A DNA stretch of 64,000 bases from an uncultured Thermoanaerobaculia bacterium (GCA_951812325.1 OX638294.1:62001-126000); one strand, 5' to 3'. Positions 1 through 9,542 are shown, counted from the stretch's first letter. The notes: a model not told the origin generated them from the letters alone. Translations and numbers: made by a program.

Positions 1-1533
1 GCCGCGTTCCTGCTCAACGTGGTGCTCCGGCGGACGATCGCCGTGCAGCGGGAACAGATCGCGGCGCTCAAGGCGCTCGGCTATTCGAACGCCCGTCTCG
101 GGCTGCACTACGTGCAGTGGGCCGTCGCCGTGGTGACCCTCGGTTCGCTGATCGGGATCGTCGCCGGTCTCCTGCTGGCGAACGGCATGCTCGGCTTCTA
201 CATGGAGTACTTCCGGTTTCCGTTCCTGACCTACGAGGTGTCGGTACCGAGCATCCTGATCGCCATCGTCGTGAGTCTCGCCGCCGCCGCGTTGGGCGCG
301 ATGGGCGCAGTGCGGAGCGTGGCTTCGCTGCCGCCAGCCGAGGCGATGCGGCCGGCCGCGCCCGAGAGTTTCCGCGTATCGCTGTTCGAACGGCTGGGGG
401 CCGGGAGGTGGCTCACGCAGCCGGCGCGGATGGTGCTCCGCAACCTGTCGAGGCGGCCGCTGCGGGCGGCCCTGTCCATCGTCGGCATTTCCTTCGCCGG
501 CGCGATCATGGTCGTCGGCAGCGCGATGATGGACTCGATGGACGAACTGCTGGAGGTCCAGTTCAACATCATCCAGCGCCAGGACCTGTCGGTGAGCTTC
601 TTCGAACCCGTCGAACGGAGCGCGGTGCACGAGCTCGCGGCTCTCTCCGGCGTGATGCAGGTCGAGCCGACCAGCGGCGTCGCGGCCCGGCTGCGCAACG
701 GCCACCTGCAGAAACAGACCGCGATCCAGGCTCTGGCGCCGGACGCCCGGTTGCGGCGCGTGGTCGACGTCGACTACCGCGCCATCCAGCTCGACCGGCC
801 CGGACTCGTCCTGTCCACGCTGCTTGCCGAACAGTTGCAGGTCGAAGCGGGCGACACGCTGGTGGTGGAGGTGATGGAGGCGGCCCGGCCCGTGCGCGAA
901 GTCGTCCTGACCGACACGGTGGACGACCTGCTCGGGGTGGCCGCCTACATGGAAGAGGAGTCGCTGCGGCGGCTGGTGCGGCGCGACGACACGATCAGCG
1001 GCGCGATGCTGAAGATCGATTCGCAGGCCGAGGAACGGCTCTTCGGCCTGCTCAAGGCGATGCCGGCGGTGGCCGGGGTCACGTTGCGGAGCGCCGCGCT
1101 CAAGAACATCCGGACCTACATGCTCGACAACATGTCGATGGTCATGGGGGTCAACCTGCTCTTCGCCGTGATCATCGCCTTCGGCGTGATCTACAACACC
1201 GCCCGCATTTCGCTGTCCGAGACCAGCCGCGAACTTGCCAGCCTGCGCGTGATCGGTTTCACCCGCGCGGAGATCTCCTCGATCCTGCTGGGCGAACTCG
1301 CGCTCCTGACGCTGGCGTCGATTCCCCTCGGGCTGTTGCTGGGGTACGGCATGATCGCGGGCGCGATGAGCGCGTTCGAGAGCGAGTTGTTCCGGCTGCC
1401 CGTGGTGGTCGAGGCGAACACGTTCCTGGTTTCGGCGGCGACGGTGCTGGGGTCGATGGCCATCTCGGCGTGGACCGTCCGGCGTAAGCTCCACGACCTG
1501 GATCTCGTCGCGGTGCTCAAGACCCGCGAGTAG
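1..1533 (+). CDS. FtsX-family ABC transporter permease, 5' end missing
   Basis: The reading frame is open from base 1, so the N-terminus lies outside the window; 510 codons are present. The protein has a membrane segment near the visible N-terminus, another after about residue 145 at the start of a second FtsX module, a large periplasmic (MacB_PCD-like) domain, and three closely spaced C-terminal membrane segments. This is the two-module layout of MacB/LolC-type permeases that do not transport by channel but couple ATP hydrolysis to periplasmic movement. The HlyD-type adaptor starts 16 bases downstream, so the two probably form an efflux or export complex with an ATPase encoded upstream of the window. 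Family assignment is firm; the substrate is unknown. Confidence 0.85.
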   Translation, partial: AAFLLNVVLRRTIAVQREQIAALKALGYSNARLGLHYVQWAVAVVTLGSLIGIVAGLLLANGMLGFYMEYFRFPFLTYEVSVPSILIAIVVSLAAAALGAMGAVRSVASLPPAEAMRPAAPESFRVSLFERLGAGRWLTQPARMVLRNLSRRPLRAALSIVGISFAGAIMVVGSAMMDSMDELLEVQFNIIQRQDLSVSFFEPVERSAVHELAALSGVMQVEPTSGVAARLRNGHLQKQTAIQALAPDARLRRVVDVDYRAIQLDRPGLVLSTLLAEQLQVEAGDTLVVEVMEAARPVREVVLTDTVDDLLGVAAYMEEESLRRLVRRDDTISGAMLKIDSQAEERLFGLLKAMPAVAGVTLRSAALKNIRTYMLDNMSMVMGVNLLFAVIIAFGVIYNTARISLSETSRELASLRVIGFTRAEISSILLGELALLTLASIPLGLLLGYGMIAGAMSAFESELFRLPVVVEANTFLVSAATVLGSMAISAWTVRRKLHDLDLVAVLKTRE

Positions 1534-1549
1534 AAAGGACGGCGACGCG

Positions 1550-2749
1550 ATGGGCTTGAGGCGCTGGATGCTCTGGATCGCGGGGGCGATCGTGGCTGCC
1601 CTGGCAGTGTTCCTCGGCACGCGGCCGCAACCGGTGCCGGCGGAGCTGTCGCGGGTGACCCGCGGACCGATCGAAGTGACGATCGACGAGGAGGGCGAAA
1701 CCAGGGTCCGGGACCGCTTCGTCATCTCGGCGCCGCTCGGCGGCCGGGTGTTGCGGATCGAACTCGAACCGGGCGACGCCGTGGCCGCGAACGAGACGGT
1801 CCTGGCCGTGTTCCGGCCATCCGCGCCCGTGCTGCTTGACGCGCGCAGCCGGGCCGAGGCGCAGGCCGCGGTGGAGACCGCGCTCGCGGCCGTGGGTCAG
1901 GCGGAGGCCCATTACGAGCAGGCGGCCGCGGAAGTCACGTTCTCCCGGGCCGAGGTCGAGCGCTACCGGCGGCTGTCGCGCGACGGGATCGTGTCGGTGG
2001 AGCAGATGGAGACTTCCCAGCTCGACCTGGACACGCGCCAGGAAGCCCTGGAGGCGGCCGAGTACGCGGTGCGGACGGCGCTCAGCGAACTGCGGGCGGC
2101 CCGGGTGCGGCTGCAGCAGTTCAGCGGCCAGAGCGCCGCCGTCGATGGCGAGGCGATCAGGATCACGTCCCCGGTCTCCGGCGTCGTGCTGCGCCGCCTG
2201 CGCGAGAGCGAATCCGTCGTGCCGGCCGGCGAGGCCCTGCTCGAGATCGGCGATCCGCAACAGATCGAGGTGGTCACGGACTATCTGTCGAAGGACGCGG
2301 TGCGGATCCGGCCGGGACAGCAGGTGTTCATCGAGCGCTGGGGCGGCGACCGGCCGCTGCAGGGACGGGTGCGGCGGGTGGAGCCTTCCGGCTTCACCAA
2401 GATCTCGGCCCTCGGCGTCGAGGAGCAGCGGGTCAACGTGGTGATGGACATCACCGACGCGCCGGACGCGTGGGCCGGCCTCGGCGACGGCTTCCGGGTC
2501 GAGACCCGGGTCGTCGTCTGGCGGAGCGAGGACGAGTTGAAGACGCCGACCGGCGCCCTGTTCCGCCGCGACGAGGACTGGGCGGTGTTTGCCGTGGAAG
2601 ACGGCAGGGCGGTGCTGAAGCCGATCAGGATCGGCGAGCGGAATGCCCGGGAGGCCCAGGTGCTGGACGGTCTGGCGCCGGGCCAGGAGGTCGTCGTCTA
2701 TCCGAGCGACAGCCTGAGCGACGGATCGCCCGTGGCCGCCGAGCTCTGA
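1550..2749 (+). CDS. HlyD/RND-type periplasmic adaptor (membrane fusion) protein
   Basis: This 399-residue protein has one N-terminal membrane anchor (about residues 6-24, LWIAGAIVAALAVFLG), a barrel-sandwich/lipoyl half (APLGGRVLRIELEPGDAV, about residues 60-80), a long alanine- and glutamate-rich helical hairpin (about 95-190), the second lipoyl half (ITSPVSGVVLRRL) and a beta-barrel plus membrane-proximal domain. That order is typical of periplasmic adaptors in tripartite efflux pumps and MacA-like systems. The gap of 16 bases after the FtsX permease and the AAAGGA-like ribosome site support one operon. No outer-membrane channel gene is visible here. The substrate cannot be told from sequence. 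Confidence 0.85.
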   Translation: MGLRRWMLWIAGAIVAALAVFLGTRPQPVPAELSRVTRGPIEVTIDEEGETRVRDRFVISAPLGGRVLRIELEPGDAVAANETVLAVFRPSAPVLLDARSRAEAQAAVETALAAVGQAEAHYEQAAAEVTFSRAEVERYRRLSRDGIVSVEQMETSQLDLDTRQEALEAAEYAVRTALSELRAARVRLQQFSGQSAAVDGEAIRITSPVSGVVLRRLRESESVVPAGEALLEIGDPQQIEVVTDYLSKDAVRIRPGQQVFIERWGGDRPLQGRVRRVEPSGFTKISALGVEEQRVNVVMDITDAPDAWAGLGDGFRVETRVVVWRSEDELKTPTGALFRRDEDWAVFAVEDGRAVLKPIRIGERNAREAQVLDGLAPGQEVVVYPSDSLSDGSPVAAEL

Positions 2750-2841
2750 GGGCGGTTTGCGGCGAGGACCCGCCGAGTTCTCTCAGGCGGCTTTCCTGCG
2801 ACGACTCGACTTCGCTGCCGACGCGACTCGACCTTCACGTT

Positions 2842-2877
2842 TCGGAGTGGCAGAGCGGCTCGGAGTGGCAGAGCGGC
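2842..2877 (+). repeat. 18-bp unit repeated twice in tandem
   Basis: The 18-base unit TCGGAGTGGCAGAGCGGC occurs twice back to back in the short gap between the convergent adaptor and DUF2911 genes. No function is apparent. Confidence 0.8.
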
Positions 2878-2888
2878 TCAGGCCGGCC

Positions 2889-3833
2889 TCAGTCCGCGAT
2901 CCGGAACGGCGCCGACCACTCCATCTTGCCCCAGCGGATCGTCAGCGTGCCGCCGTCTCCGTCCACCGCGAGCGCGCCCTCGGTCTCGGCGACCGGTTGG
3001 TCGAGGCTGCGGAACGTCAACGGAGTCTCGGCGGCGTCGTGTTCCGCCATGTGCATCGTGCCCCAGACGTCGGCGAGATGGTTGAACACGAGCTTCCAGC
3101 CGTCGCCGTCGCGCTTGAGCCACAGGCTGTAGACGCCGGGGTAGGTCGGGCCGTGGTTGTGGGCGGCTACCGCAGCGCCTTCGAAGGCGAGGTCGGCATC
3201 GGTCCAGAACTTGAACGGCTTGCCGTAGACCGGGCCCAGAACCGCGCCGTCGGCCAGGCCTTCGAGCCGGTCGTAATCGGGTCCCGGGGCGGATAGCCGG
3301 TCGACGCGCAGCCGGATCGCCCGGCCTGCGATCTCGATCCGCGACGACGACAGTTCGTCGCTGTCGCTGACCGGCTGCCTCTCCACGATGATCCCCGCAG
3401 CTTCCGCCGCTTCCTTCGTCCGGCCCTTGATCTCCGCGTTGAAGAAGGCGGTGCGCAGCTCGCCGGCGATCCCGTCGTTCTCGCGTGCGAGCTCGAGCTC
3501 GACCGGGACGAGTTGGCCGTCGAAGTCGAGGTTCCACTTCAGCAGCAGGCCGGTTGCCGTGCGGCTGATGTTGGTCACCGTCGAGTCGGCTATCTGTGCG
3601 AGGTAGAAGTCGGCCGTCGCCTTGCCGTCGTCGTCCGAGAACGTGATCAGGCTGTTCAACGAGCCGCGGTCAGTGAGCGCTTCCAGCACCCACTCGCCGA
3701 GGAAGGGTTCGATCTCGGCGGTGTCCAGGCGCGTCTGCGCGGGCGGGCCGTCCTGGGCGAGGGCGGCGCCGGCGAGAGCCATCGCGGCAGTGAGGGCGAG
3801 CGCGGTGCGCGTGAGGTTCCGTCCTTGTTCCAT
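2889..3833 (-). CDS. Secreted DUF2911-domain protein
   Basis: A 314-residue protein starting at ATG 3833 with a GGAG ribosome site. Residues 1-27 form a signal peptide (RTALALTAAMALAGAALA, then QDGPP), so it is exported. The middle holds a beta-rich region and the C-terminal half matches the DUF2911 pattern (YSLWLKRDGDGWKLVFN, then WGTMHM, then PLTFRSL), a family of periplasmic proteins of unknown role common in Bacteroidetes, Acidobacteria and Planctomycetes. It lies 35 bases after the Eis-like gene on the same strand and may be cotranscribed. A longer reading frame continues upstream of the ATG through the acetyltransferase gene in another frame; the signal peptide decides the start. Confidence 0.75.
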   Translation of the reverse strand: MEQGRNLTRTALALTAAMALAGAALAQDGPPAQTRLDTAEIEPFLGEWVLEALTDRGSLNSLITFSDDDGKATADFYLAQIADSTVTNISRTATGLLLKWNLDFDGQLVPVELELARENDGIAGELRTAFFNAEIKGRTKEAAEAAGIIVERQPVSDSDELSSSRIEIAGRAIRLRVDRLSAPGPDYDRLEGLADGAVLGPVYGKPFKFWTDADLAFEGAAVAAHNHGPTYPGVYSLWLKRDGDGWKLVFNHLADVWGTMHMAEHDAAETPLTFRSLDQPVAETEGALAVDGDGGTLTIRWGKMEWSAPFRIAD

Positions 3834-3868
3834 GTTGGAGAGTCTCCGTCCCGGCAGCCCACGAGCTG

Positions 3869-5062
3869 CTAGAAGTAGTCCGGCATCGCCGGTGGAGGAC
3901 CGGCGAAGATTCGCTCGGCCCGGTCCAGCGCGACCGCCGATCCTTGCACGGAACCGAGCTCGGCCAGGCGCCGGGCGCTGAGGTGTCCGGTGTAGAGAGA
4001 GGCGAGGGCGCGGATGTCCATCTGCAGCACGTCGGGTCCGGCCTCGCCGCTCGCACGGCGCACATCGGCCGCGCCGTGCTCGATCTCGACGATCCAGCGA
4101 CCCTGGTTGGGGGAGACCACGTCGTCGGTCACGTCGACTTCGAGGCGGGCGCTCGGTCCGCGCGGGTAGCCGCGCTCGGTGAACGCGGCAACGATGTCCA
4201 CGATCCGCAGCATCCAGGTCTCGGCGACCGAGATCTCCGTGCCCACTTCGGGCGCCTCGAGCAGCAGGGAGTCGTCCAGGCCGCCGTACCAGGTAGCGTG
4301 GCGGGCCAGCGTTCGGCAATCGGAGAAGAGAGCCAGGATGCGTCGCGCCGCCTCGCGGTTCGCGGCCTGGACATCCCGGATCTCGAGGCCGTAGGGATAC
4401 CGCGCGACTTCGCCCAGGGTGTAGACGACGTAGCCGTCGAGTCCGTCCTGGCCCGGAATCGTGTAGCCATGGACGTCGCGGCCCGCGGGGTGCTTGTGGA
4501 CCCGTTCCCAGATGTGCTCGTTGCGGTCCAGCCAGCCGGGGCGGTTCATCGCCAGGCGGCGGTAGAGACGCGAAAGCTGCTCGGTGTCGGCCCCGGGGTC
4601 GAGGCGACAAAGCTCGCCGGTCGCCGTGATCCGGCCCAGCTTCGCGAGCGGCAACCGGTACCGGTAGCGATGGCCGGCGACGGCGTAGCCGGCGTGTCCG
4701 TACAGCGTGAAGGTCGTGGGGTAGAGGGTCGAGACGGCCACGCCGGCGTCGTGCAGTTCGTTCAAGGTTGCCGCCATGAGCGACTTCGCCGCGCCGCGAC
4801 CGCGTGCCGTGGGACTGATCGCGACGCCGGCGATGCCGATGTTGCGAACGGAGCGGCCGCCGAAGAACTGCCCCATGTCGTACCGGACCAGCCCCCCGAC
4901 GACCTCGCTTCCGGCGCGCGCGACGCGCACGTCGTCGCGGGTCGCTCGCAGCCAGGAGAGGCAGGAGTCGCGGGGCGTGTTGAACGCCAGCGACTCGTGG
5001 TTGGCCAGCGCCTCCAGGTCGGCGGAGCTCCGCAGCGGTCCGAAGCTGAGACGTTGCGTCAC
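3869..5062 (-). CDS. Eis-like GNAT N-acetyltransferase with SCP2-type C-terminus
   Basis: The protein has an N-terminal GNAT fold with the acetyl-CoA site GVAISPTARGRGAAKSLM (R/Q-x-x-G-x-G/A type) and the following Eis signature TLYPTTFTLYGHAGYAVAGH. It then has a second GNAT-like domain, an SCP2-like C-terminal region and a terminal aromatic residue (DYF). This is the layout of Eis-family acetyltransferases, which use the C-terminal carboxylate in catalysis and acetylate amines including aminoglycosides. Start: GTG 5062 gives MTQRLSFGPL and 397 residues. An upstream ATG at 5128 adds 22 residues that look non-coding. The natural substrate is unknown. Confidence 0.75.
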   Translation of the reverse strand: MTQRLSFGPLRSSADLEALANHESLAFNTPRDSCLSWLRATRDDVRVARAGSEVVGGLVRYDMGQFFGGRSVRNIGIAGVAISPTARGRGAAKSLMAATLNELHDAGVAVSTLYPTTFTLYGHAGYAVAGHRYRYRLPLAKLGRITATGELCRLDPGADTEQLSRLYRRLAMNRPGWLDRNEHIWERVHKHPAGRDVHGYTIPGQDGLDGYVVYTLGEVARYPYGLEIRDVQAANREAARRILALFSDCRTLARHATWYGGLDDSLLLEAPEVGTEISVAETWMLRIVDIVAAFTERGYPRGPSARLEVDVTDDVVSPNQGRWIVEIEHGAADVRRASGEAGPDVLQMDIRALASLYTGHLSARRLAELGSVQGSAVALDRAERIFAGPPPAMPDYF

Positions 5063-5366
5063 GGTGCGCGAGTCTACCTGCGCGCCCCGGCGCGCGATGT
5101 GGCGTTGTCCCGGCGTCGACAGGACCATTCCAAGGTCCAGCGCTCCACGCCGGGCGCGGGCGGGAGGCCTTCATTCCCGATGGTCGAGAGCCGTGCCGGT
5201 GCGGAGTTGCCGATTCCGGGGTGGTTTCCTCACATCGGTCACCGCAGTTCCCGACTTTGGAACGGCCCTGCCCGGCGTCGAGCGCTTGCCTGAGCCATTC
5301 GGGTGATGCAGGATCTTCTCTTCCTTGGGCCTCCAAAGGACGAGGCATGACTCGACGGACTTGATA
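5063..5366. other. Intergenic region between divergent Eis-like and ABC ATPase genes
   Basis: About 300 bases separate the divergent starts and must contain promoters for both directions. I see no convincing -10/-35 pair, RNA gene or hairpin in it. Confidence 0.5.
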
Positions 5367-6482
5367 GTGGCGGCAATCGTCAGAACAGAGCGACTGAGCA
5401 AGAACTACGGCGCGGTGGCCGCCTTGGCCGACGTCGGCTTCGAGTGCGGCGCCGGCGAGGTGGTGGGTGTGCTGGGGCTGAACGGCGCCGGCAAGTCGAC
5501 GCTGCTGCGCATCCTGGCAGGCGAGCTCTTACCCGGCAGCGGCAGCGTCCAGGTCGCGGGCGTCCGGCTCGGCGCCGATTCGCGCGCCATGCGGCGCCAT
5601 GTCGGCTACCTCCCGGAGGAGCCGCCGCTCTACCGCGAGATGAGGGTCCGCGACTACCTCTGTTTCGCCGGCGCGCTGAACGGCGTACCGCGACGGGATC
5701 TTGCGGGCCGCGTGAGGGCGGTAGCCGACAAAGTCCACGTTGGCGACCACCTGGACCGCGTGATCGGCGAGCTGTCGATGGGCTTTCGCAAGCGCGTGGG
5801 GATCGCGCAGGCGATCCTGCACGAGCCGGAGGTCGTCCTGCTCGACGAGCCGGTGTCGTCGCTCGACCCGGCGGAGATCGTCGGCATGCGGGAGCTGGTG
5901 CGTTCACTCGGCGGCGAGCGGACGGTGTTCACGTCGTCGCACCATCTACGGGAAGTCCACGAGACCTGCGACTCGATCCTGGTGCTCCACGAGGGCGCCC
6001 TGATCGCGCACGGTACGCAGGCGGAACTGGGGGCGCTGGCCGACCGTGAACGGATCGAGGTCGAGGTGCGGGGGACCTTGGCTGACGCCGCCCGCAGCCT
6101 GCCCGCGGGCGCCGCGGTCGTGGCGACGGAGGATCCTGGCGGCGGTGTCGCCGTGCTGACGATCGATCTGGCCGGCGCTCCGCGGGAGGCCGTCGTGGCG
6201 CGTCTGGTGGCTTCGCGGCTCGGCGTGCGGCGGGTCGAGCCCGTGCGCTCCGACCTGGAGGGAGTCTTCCTCGATCTGGTCTCGGCCGACAGGCCCGGCC
6301 GGCCCGGCAGCCGTGATCCGCACGCAGACCGGGGGCCCGATGGTGCGCCGACCGCTGATCAAGGCGACCCGGAGCGGCTGGAACCCGGTACGGAACTCGT
6401 CCGGCGGCAGGTGGGCACGCGGGCGCGGCGTCCTTTGATGGGGACTGGCCCCGAACCTCCGGTCGCGGGGAGCGGTTCGTGA
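5367..6482 (+). CDS. ABC transporter ATP-binding protein (GldA/CcmA-like)
   Basis: A 371-residue ABC ATPase. Walker A is GLNGAGKST (about residues 38-46), Walker B and the catalytic Glu are VVLLDEP, followed by SSLDPAE and the switch His in TSSHH. The signature motif is variant (ELSMGFRKRVGIAQA instead of LSGGQ), as in many GldA/NodI-type ATPases. The last 60 or so residues are Pro/Arg/Gly-rich and look disordered. Start: GTG 5367 directly precedes the conserved IVRTERLSKNYG; TTG 5361 is an alternative. The stop overlaps the permease start by 4 bases (GTGA), so the two are coupled. With the next three genes it forms a Gld-like exporter whose cargo is unknown. Confidence 0.88.
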   Translation: MAAIVRTERLSKNYGAVAALADVGFECGAGEVVGVLGLNGAGKSTLLRILAGELLPGSGSVQVAGVRLGADSRAMRRHVGYLPEEPPLYREMRVRDYLCFAGALNGVPRRDLAGRVRAVADKVHVGDHLDRVIGELSMGFRKRVGIAQAILHEPEVVLLDEPVSSLDPAEIVGMRELVRSLGGERTVFTSSHHLREVHETCDSILVLHEGALIAHGTQAELGALADRERIEVEVRGTLADAARSLPAGAAVVATEDPGGGVAVLTIDLAGAPREAVVARLVASRLGVRRVEPVRSDLEGVFLDLVSADRPGRPGSRDPHADRGPDGAPTADQGDPERLEPGTELVRRQVGTRARRPLMGTGPEPPVAGSGS

Positions 6483-7402
6483 GCAGGCGTCGGCGACGAC
6501 CCGCGACTGGAGGGGACCTGCCACAGGCGGTTCGCCGTCCCCCGGAGAGTGCGCAGGTTGCCGTCGTCCGCGATTCGGCGCGCCGGGACGCCAGCGCGGC
6601 CGGTGGCGTGGGAGCGCGCACTGTTTCCACAACCCGGGCGGCGACTACTGGCGCCGCGAGCGCCAGCGCGGCCGGTGGCGTGGGCGCCGTCCTTCTGATC
6701 GCGCAAAGGGAGCTGCGGGCCGCCTTCGCGGGACTCTACGGCTGGGCGATCCTGGCTTTGGTCCTGATGCTGGACGGTCTGTTCTTCAACGCCTACACCC
6801 TGGGCAGCCAGCGTCCTTCGAGCGAGGTCCTGAGCCTGTTCTTCTACACGAACTTCGGCGTCACGATGGCGGCGGCGGTGTTCGTCACCATGCGGTCGTT
6901 CGCCGCCGAGCGCGAGCAACGCACGCTCGTGCTGCTTCTGACTTCGCCCGCGGGCGACTGGCAGGTCGTGCTGGGCAAGTTCCTGGGCGCCCTCGGCTTC
7001 GTTCTCTGCACGGTAGTTGCCGCGGCCTACATCCCCGTCATGGTCTACCTGAAGGGCAATCTGGAGTGGGGGCAGGCGGCGGCCGGCTATCTGGGCATCG
7101 GGCTCGCCGCGGTCGTCTGCACCGCAATCGGCATCTTCTGTTCCGCGGCGGCGCCGAACCAGTTGGCCGCCGGTGTCGCCGCCGGCTTCCTGGTCACGCT
7201 CCAGGTCCTGTTCTGGCTCCTTTCCGGCATCAGCGATCCGCCGCTTGACGGTGTGTTCGCGGCGATGGACCTCTACCGCGAGCACTTCGAGCCGTTTCAG
7301 GACGGCGCCGTCCACCTGAAGACGCTCGTCTACGCACCGACGGTCGCCTTCCTGTTCCTGCTCGGGGCGGTGCGAGTCCTGCAGGCGCGGAGGTGGCGGT
7401 GA
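6479..7402 (+). CDS. ABC-2 type permease (GldF-like)
   Basis: Six hydrophobic segments follow a 75-residue Arg/Ala-rich N-terminal tail. The core begins around VLLIAQRELRAAFAGLYG and runs to LFLLGAVRVLQARRW, the ABC-2 membrane fold seen in GldF/NatB permeases. It overlaps the ATPase gene by 4 bases. The tail contains the peptide ASAAGGVGA twice, encoded by a perfect 24-base repeat, and may be an extension by duplication; an internal start near 6680 would give a more usual N-terminus. It probably forms the membrane part of the transporter with the ATPase before it and the GldG-like protein after it. Confidence 0.8.
   Translation: MSRRRRRPATGGDLPQAVRRPPESAQVAVVRDSARRDASAAGGVGARTVSTTRAATTGAASASAAGGVGAVLLIAQRELRAAFAGLYGWAILALVLMLDGLFFNAYTLGSQRPSSEVLSLFFYTNFGVTMAAAVFVTMRSFAAEREQRTLVLLLTSPAGDWQVVLGKFLGALGFVLCTVVAAAYIPVMVYLKGNLEWGQAAAGYLGIGLAAVVCTAIGIFCSAAAPNQLAAGVAAGFLVTLQVLFWLLSGISDPPLDGVFAAMDLYREHFEPFQDGAVHLKTLVYAPTVAFLFLLGAVRVLQARRWR
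6589..6684 (+). repeat. 24-bp direct repeat, two copies 72 bp apart
   Basis: CGCCAGCGCGGCCGGTGGCG plus TGGG occurs at 6589-6612 and 6661-6684. The 72-base spacing keeps the reading frame, so the permease tail carries ASAAGGVGA twice. Confidence 0.85.
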
Positions 7403-7479
7403 ACGCCCGAAGTACCACCACCACGGAAGTACCTGCTCGACCTGTGCGAGTCCTGCAGGCGCGGAGGTGGCGGTGAACG
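7370..7479 (+). repeat. 36-bp direct repeat duplicating the permease-gldG junction
   Basis: The 36 bases at 7370-7405, which contain the end of the permease gene and a GTGA overlap, recur at 7444-7479 immediately before the GldG-like gene. The second copy supplies the GGAGG ribosome site and GTG start. A duplication appears to have separated two formerly overlapping genes by about 70 bases. Confidence 0.85.
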
Positions 7480-9542
7480 GCCCCGGACGCCTCGCGCCGC
7501 TCTTGTGGCTGTGCGGTTCCCTCCTGATCCTGGTCGGGGAACGCTACGGCGGCCCGGGCGCGGTGCGCGGGGTACTCAATGGAGTGGGGATCGGGCTCGC
7601 CATCCTGGTGTGTGCGTCCTGCCTGGTGGAGTTTCTCGATGCGCCCCGGGGATCCGCCGCACGGACTGCGGCGAGGAGGTCACTGGCCTTCTACGGGCTG
7701 GCGGCTCTGGGTCTGCTGCTCTATCCGTTGACAATGAGCGGAGTCATCGACCGCTTGGGCCTGGACGACGACGGCGCCGCAACCTGGCGCGCGACGTGGA
7801 CGGTTGCCTGGGTGCTTGCCTGGTGGGTGGGAACCGTGTCCGCGGTGGGCGGCGACTGGATCCGCTTGCGCGGCGGCGGGCTGGAGCCGCTGCGCGTGCG
7901 AGCCGCGACCGCGGCCGCTGCCAGCCTGGCCCTGGCCGTGGCGTGGGTGTTCGCCGTGAACTACACCGCCAGCGAGCGGGACCGGCTCTGGGAGTGGAGT
8001 GCCCGCAGCCGGGTGCGGGCGTCGGAGGCGACACGGGAACTCGCGGGAGGCCTGCGGGAGCGGGTGGAGGTCGTGGCGTTCTTCCCGCCCGCCAACCAGG
8101 TCCTGCGACGGATCGAGCCCTTTCTCGACGAGGTCGCGGCGGCCGGGCCGGTGGAGGTGACGGTGCTCGATCAGGCGCTTGAGCCGAACCGGGCCGCCGA
8201 CCTCGGGGCTCGCGAGAACGGCGTCCTGTTCGTGGTCCGCGGCGGCGACCAGCGTCGGATCCATCTCGGCGTCGAGTACAGCAGTGCCAGGTCGAGCCTC
8301 GGTTCGCTCGACCGGGAGTTCCAGGAGGCGTTGCTCGAGATCGGCCGGGAACGCCGCACGGTGTATCTGACCGTCGGGCACGGCGAGCGCGGGGAGTACG
8401 CGGGCGAAGCCGGCGACCCGGGCATGAGGAACGCACGCGACATCCTCAGGGCTCTCAACGTGACGACGAGGAACCTCTCCGTGACCGAACTGGTTCAGGG
8501 TCTGCCGGCCGACACCGGCCTGGTTGCCGCGTTCGGCCCGACAGAGCGTTTTCTGGCAGAGGAAGTCGACAGCCTGCGACGGTTCTGGAACCGGGGCGGC
8601 GCCCTGCTCCTGTTCCTCGAACCCGGGGTCGAGCATGGCCTGGAGCCGTTGCTGGCCGACCTGGGGATGCGCCAGATCGAGGGCACCGTCGCCAATGAGC
8701 GCTACCACCTGCGCCGCGACGGGGGGCTGAGCGATCGCCGCCTGCTGGTGACCAACCGCTTTGGCAGTCACGCGACGGTCAGCGACCTGTCTCGGGCTGC
8801 GAGCCGAATCGGCCTGGTTCTCGAGGGCGCCTCGGCCCTCGAGGGCGTGCCCGGCGCCGGGGCCCGCCCGAGCGTCCTGGTGCGGCCGATGGCGGGAAGC
8901 TGGCTGGACCGCAACGGCGACTTCGAGCGTGGCGGCGAAGGGGAAGCCGACCGGATCGAGGCGCTCGCCATGGCGTCGACCCGGTTGGTCGAGAGCAGCG
9001 CGGCGGAGGTCGAATCCACCGGGGAGACGGGTGCACCAGCCGGGAATGCTGGAGACGCGGGTGCTTCGCCCGAAGACGGCGGCTTGGTGGATGCTCCTCC
9101 CGAAGATGTTCAAGGCGAGGATGCTCTGCCAGGAGACAGCGAAGGCGCGAGTGCACCTCCAGGAGACACCGAAGGCGAGGATGCTCTGTCGGCGGCGCGG
9201 GCGGAACCGGTGGAAAGTCGCGCCGTCGTGGTCGGCGACGTGGACGCGATGAACGACGACCATGTCTACATCACCGGCCCCGGCGCGATGTCGGCCAATG
9301 CGAAGCTGCTGCTCGACGCCTACACCTGGCTGGCCCGCGAAGAGGAGACCGCCGTGTCGAGCGTGCCCGGCGACGACGACCCGGTGCTGCAGCGAACGCG
9401 GGGCGAATCGATCCGCTGGTTCCTCGGCACCGTGTTCGGCGTGCCGATCCTGGTCCTGGCTGCGGGCATTCTCCACGTCCGGAGAAGGCGCTTGGGCGGC
9501 AGGCGGAGCCTCGGGGAAGCTGACGGTGGAGGAGCGTCGTGA
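7473..9542 (+). CDS. GldG-like ABC transporter accessory protein
   Basis: A protein of about 689 residues with N-terminal membrane segments (four in the first 160 residues), a large extracytoplasmic domain of the GldG/ABC_transp_aux type (LRERVEVVAFFPPANQVL, then VYLTVGHGERGEY, then GALLLFLEPG) and a C-terminal membrane segment (GTVFGVPILVLAAGIL) with a basic tail. GldG partners GldA and GldF in Bacteroidetes and similar triplets occur widely with DUF4340 proteins, as here. Residues about 520-575 are an Asp/Glu/Ala/Pro-rich run of degenerate 12-residue repeats (GEDALPGD / GASAPPGD / GEDALSAA), probably a linker. GTG 7473 has GGAGG five bases upstream; GTG 7467 is possible. Confidence 0.78.
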   Translation: MNGPGRLAPLLWLCGSLLILVGERYGGPGAVRGVLNGVGIGLAILVCASCLVEFLDAPRGSAARTAARRSLAFYGLAALGLLLYPLTMSGVIDRLGLDDDGAATWRATWTVAWVLAWWVGTVSAVGGDWIRLRGGGLEPLRVRAATAAAASLALAVAWVFAVNYTASERDRLWEWSARSRVRASEATRELAGGLRERVEVVAFFPPANQVLRRIEPFLDEVAAAGPVEVTVLDQALEPNRAADLGARENGVLFVVRGGDQRRIHLGVEYSSARSSLGSLDREFQEALLEIGRERRTVYLTVGHGERGEYAGEAGDPGMRNARDILRALNVTTRNLSVTELVQGLPADTGLVAAFGPTERFLAEEVDSLRRFWNRGGALLLFLEPGVEHGLEPLLADLGMRQIEGTVANERYHLRRDGGLSDRRLLVTNRFGSHATVSDLSRAASRIGLVLEGASALEGVPGAGARPSVLVRPMAGSWLDRNGDFERGGEGEADRIEALAMASTRLVESSAAEVESTGETGAPAGNAGDAGASPEDGGLVDAPPEDVQGEDALPGDSEGASAPPGDTEGEDALSAARAEPVESRAVVVGDVDAMNDDHVYITGPGAMSANAKLLLDAYTWLAREEETAVSSVPGDDDPVLQRTRGESIRWFLGTVFGVPILVLAAGILHVRRRRLGGRRSLGEADGGGAS

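Noticed and set aside
3834..5348. One long minus-strand protein joining the DUF2911 gene with upstream sequence
   Set aside because: The upstream part is Arg/Pro/Gly-rich out-of-frame reading of the acetyltransferase gene; the signal peptide at ATG 3833 marks the true start.
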